A program made the translations under genes and the position numbers. This document shows positions 63,558 through 64,000 of a stretch of 64,000 nucleotides of DNA, one piece after another; within the stretch, counting starts at the first letter, position 1; each line of letters begins with the position of its first letter. Source of the stretch: Acidobacteriota bacterium. Its GTDB lineage: Bacteria; Acidobacteriota; Blastocatellia; Pyrinomonadales; Pyrinomonadaceae. The DNA is taken from the NCBI GenBank assembly GCA_016716435.1, contig JADJWI010000003.1, positions 992,001-1,056,000 of the forward strand, in the 5' to 3' direction. Under the pieces are notes generated by a model, which saw only the letters and a list, made by a program, of their open reading frames with translations, ran no database searches and was not told the origin of the DNA.

Positions 63558-64000
63558 TCATCGAACCTCGATGTTCTCTCGAAGTCCGGGATCAGTAATT
63601 CGGTAAAGTCCGACACCGGATGTTCCCGATCCGACGACAAAAGTTGAGCCGCTCGAAAGGAAATAGCCGAAGGTTTTCGGGCATCTTTGGACAAGCTCCC
63701 CGGAAGCGATACTCCTGAATTCGATCCCGTCTGCCACTACAATTGACACGAGACCAACCTCCGGAGTACTAAATGTCACGGTCCAGGGCCTCGCACCGAT
63801 GCTTCTTACGTTGTAGAGTAGACGGCCAGTGGCAAGTTCCCACATTCTTACGTCTTTTCTATCGTAGCTGACTGTAGCCAGATATTTCCCGTCACGGCTG
63901 AAGACTGTCCTAAATACTCTGCTATTTTGTTCGAACGTATAAACCAGTTCTCCAGTTCGCACGTCCCACAGTCGAGCCTTTCCGTCCCGGCTCCCAGCAG
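63558..64000 (-). CDS. WD40-repeat protein, 5' part outside window
   Basis: The C-terminal 147 codons of a beta-propeller. SRDGKARLWDVRTGELVYTF, RTVFSRDGKYLATVSYDRKD and VRMWELATGRLLYNV are WD40 repeats; the following segment (PWTVTFSTPEVGLVSIVVAD) is less regular. The frame runs open to the right edge. Full-length protein and partner domains (for example a Ser/Thr kinase) cannot be seen. Confidence 0.82.
   Translation of the reverse strand, partial: AGSRDGKARLWDVRTGELVYTFEQNSRVFRTVFSRDGKYLATVSYDRKDVRMWELATGRLLYNVRSIGARPWTVTFSTPEVGLVSIVVADGIEFRSIASGELVQRCPKTFGYFLSSGSTFVVGSGTSGVGLYRITDPGLRENIEVR

Overview
The window looks like one contiguous piece of a bacterial chromosome, moderately GC-rich and gene-dense. 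The best guess is Acidobacteriota, class Blastocatellia (Pyrinomonadaceae-like). This is an inference from gene content: a carboxypeptidase-regulatory TonB receptor of the Oar type, a DUF4388-DnaJ-TPR protein, DUF4912 beside a GH57 enzyme, phhA/hpd/hmgA for tyrosine breakdown, and several small zinc-ribbon membrane proteins. No rRNA, tRNA or CRISPR array was seen.

Layout. 0-7 kb: a TonB receptor (cut by the left edge) and a ROK repressor, each preceded by almost the same 19-bp palindrome; then an HD-GYP protein, a DUF4388-DnaJ-TPR protein and a GNAT. 7.6-11.8 kb: a mazEF-type toxin-antitoxin pair directly coupled to ligA, then small and SUKH-type genes. 12-20 kb: housekeeping genes (glyA, an MDR dehydrogenase, an HtrA protease, an aldehyde dehydrogenase) and tandem zinc-ribbon membrane proteins. 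20.4-23.4 kb: an AT-richer accessory patch with a four-gene operon headed by a Panacea (DUF4065) antitoxin-like gene behind a long inverted repeat. 23.5-31.7 kb: Lrp regulator and phenylalanine/tyrosine degradation (phhA, hpd, hmgA), interrupted by HigB-type TA genes, a nucleotidyltransferase cassette and three acetyltransferases, one closely resembling AAC(3)-I. The cassette lies between a truncated duplicate of the 5' end of hpd and the intact gene. 32-36 kb: a second MazF pair, OsmC, ankyrin and VOC proteins, then about 1 kb of debris: a mini-element with a RAYT transposase fragment, an RHS-core remnant and a dense cluster of palindromic repeats, followed by dps with a PerR-like box.

36-44 kb: a partial type IV pilus set (PilN, PilO, a PilP-like protein, a pseudopilin), an FHA-GGDEF cyclase and envelope genes. 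43-46 kb: DUF4912 and a GH57 glucan enzyme that appears to carry repeat-derived coding inserts. 46-51 kb: a RelE/ParE-type TA pair, pnuC-nadR for NAD salvage, a MaoC hydratase, inositol-phosphate synthase and a ClpB/ClpX-like AAA+ protein. 51.9-56 kb: an arsenic locus (arsR divergent from arsI, a Cys/Met-metabolism PLP enzyme, ACR3, arsC) with AT-rich dyads at its promoters; arsI has an in-frame TAG followed by a Cys-rich tail. 56-63 kb: TlyA, heme A synthase, an acyltransferase, a degenerate REC-HATPase protein, vapBC, a peroxiredoxin and NAD synthetase. The right end holds more repeats, a 9-nt minisatellite and a WD40 protein cut by the edge.

A theme across the window is start codons lying at or within a few bases of the predicted transcription start (mazE, the MDR gene, the 46.3-kb antitoxin, ACR3, nadE and the hpd remnant), so leaderless mRNAs are probably common here. 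The strongest leads for undescribed biology are the Panacea operon, the cassette inserted in hpd, the interrupted arsI tail, the three-gene HigB module and the RAYT/palindrome repeat system.
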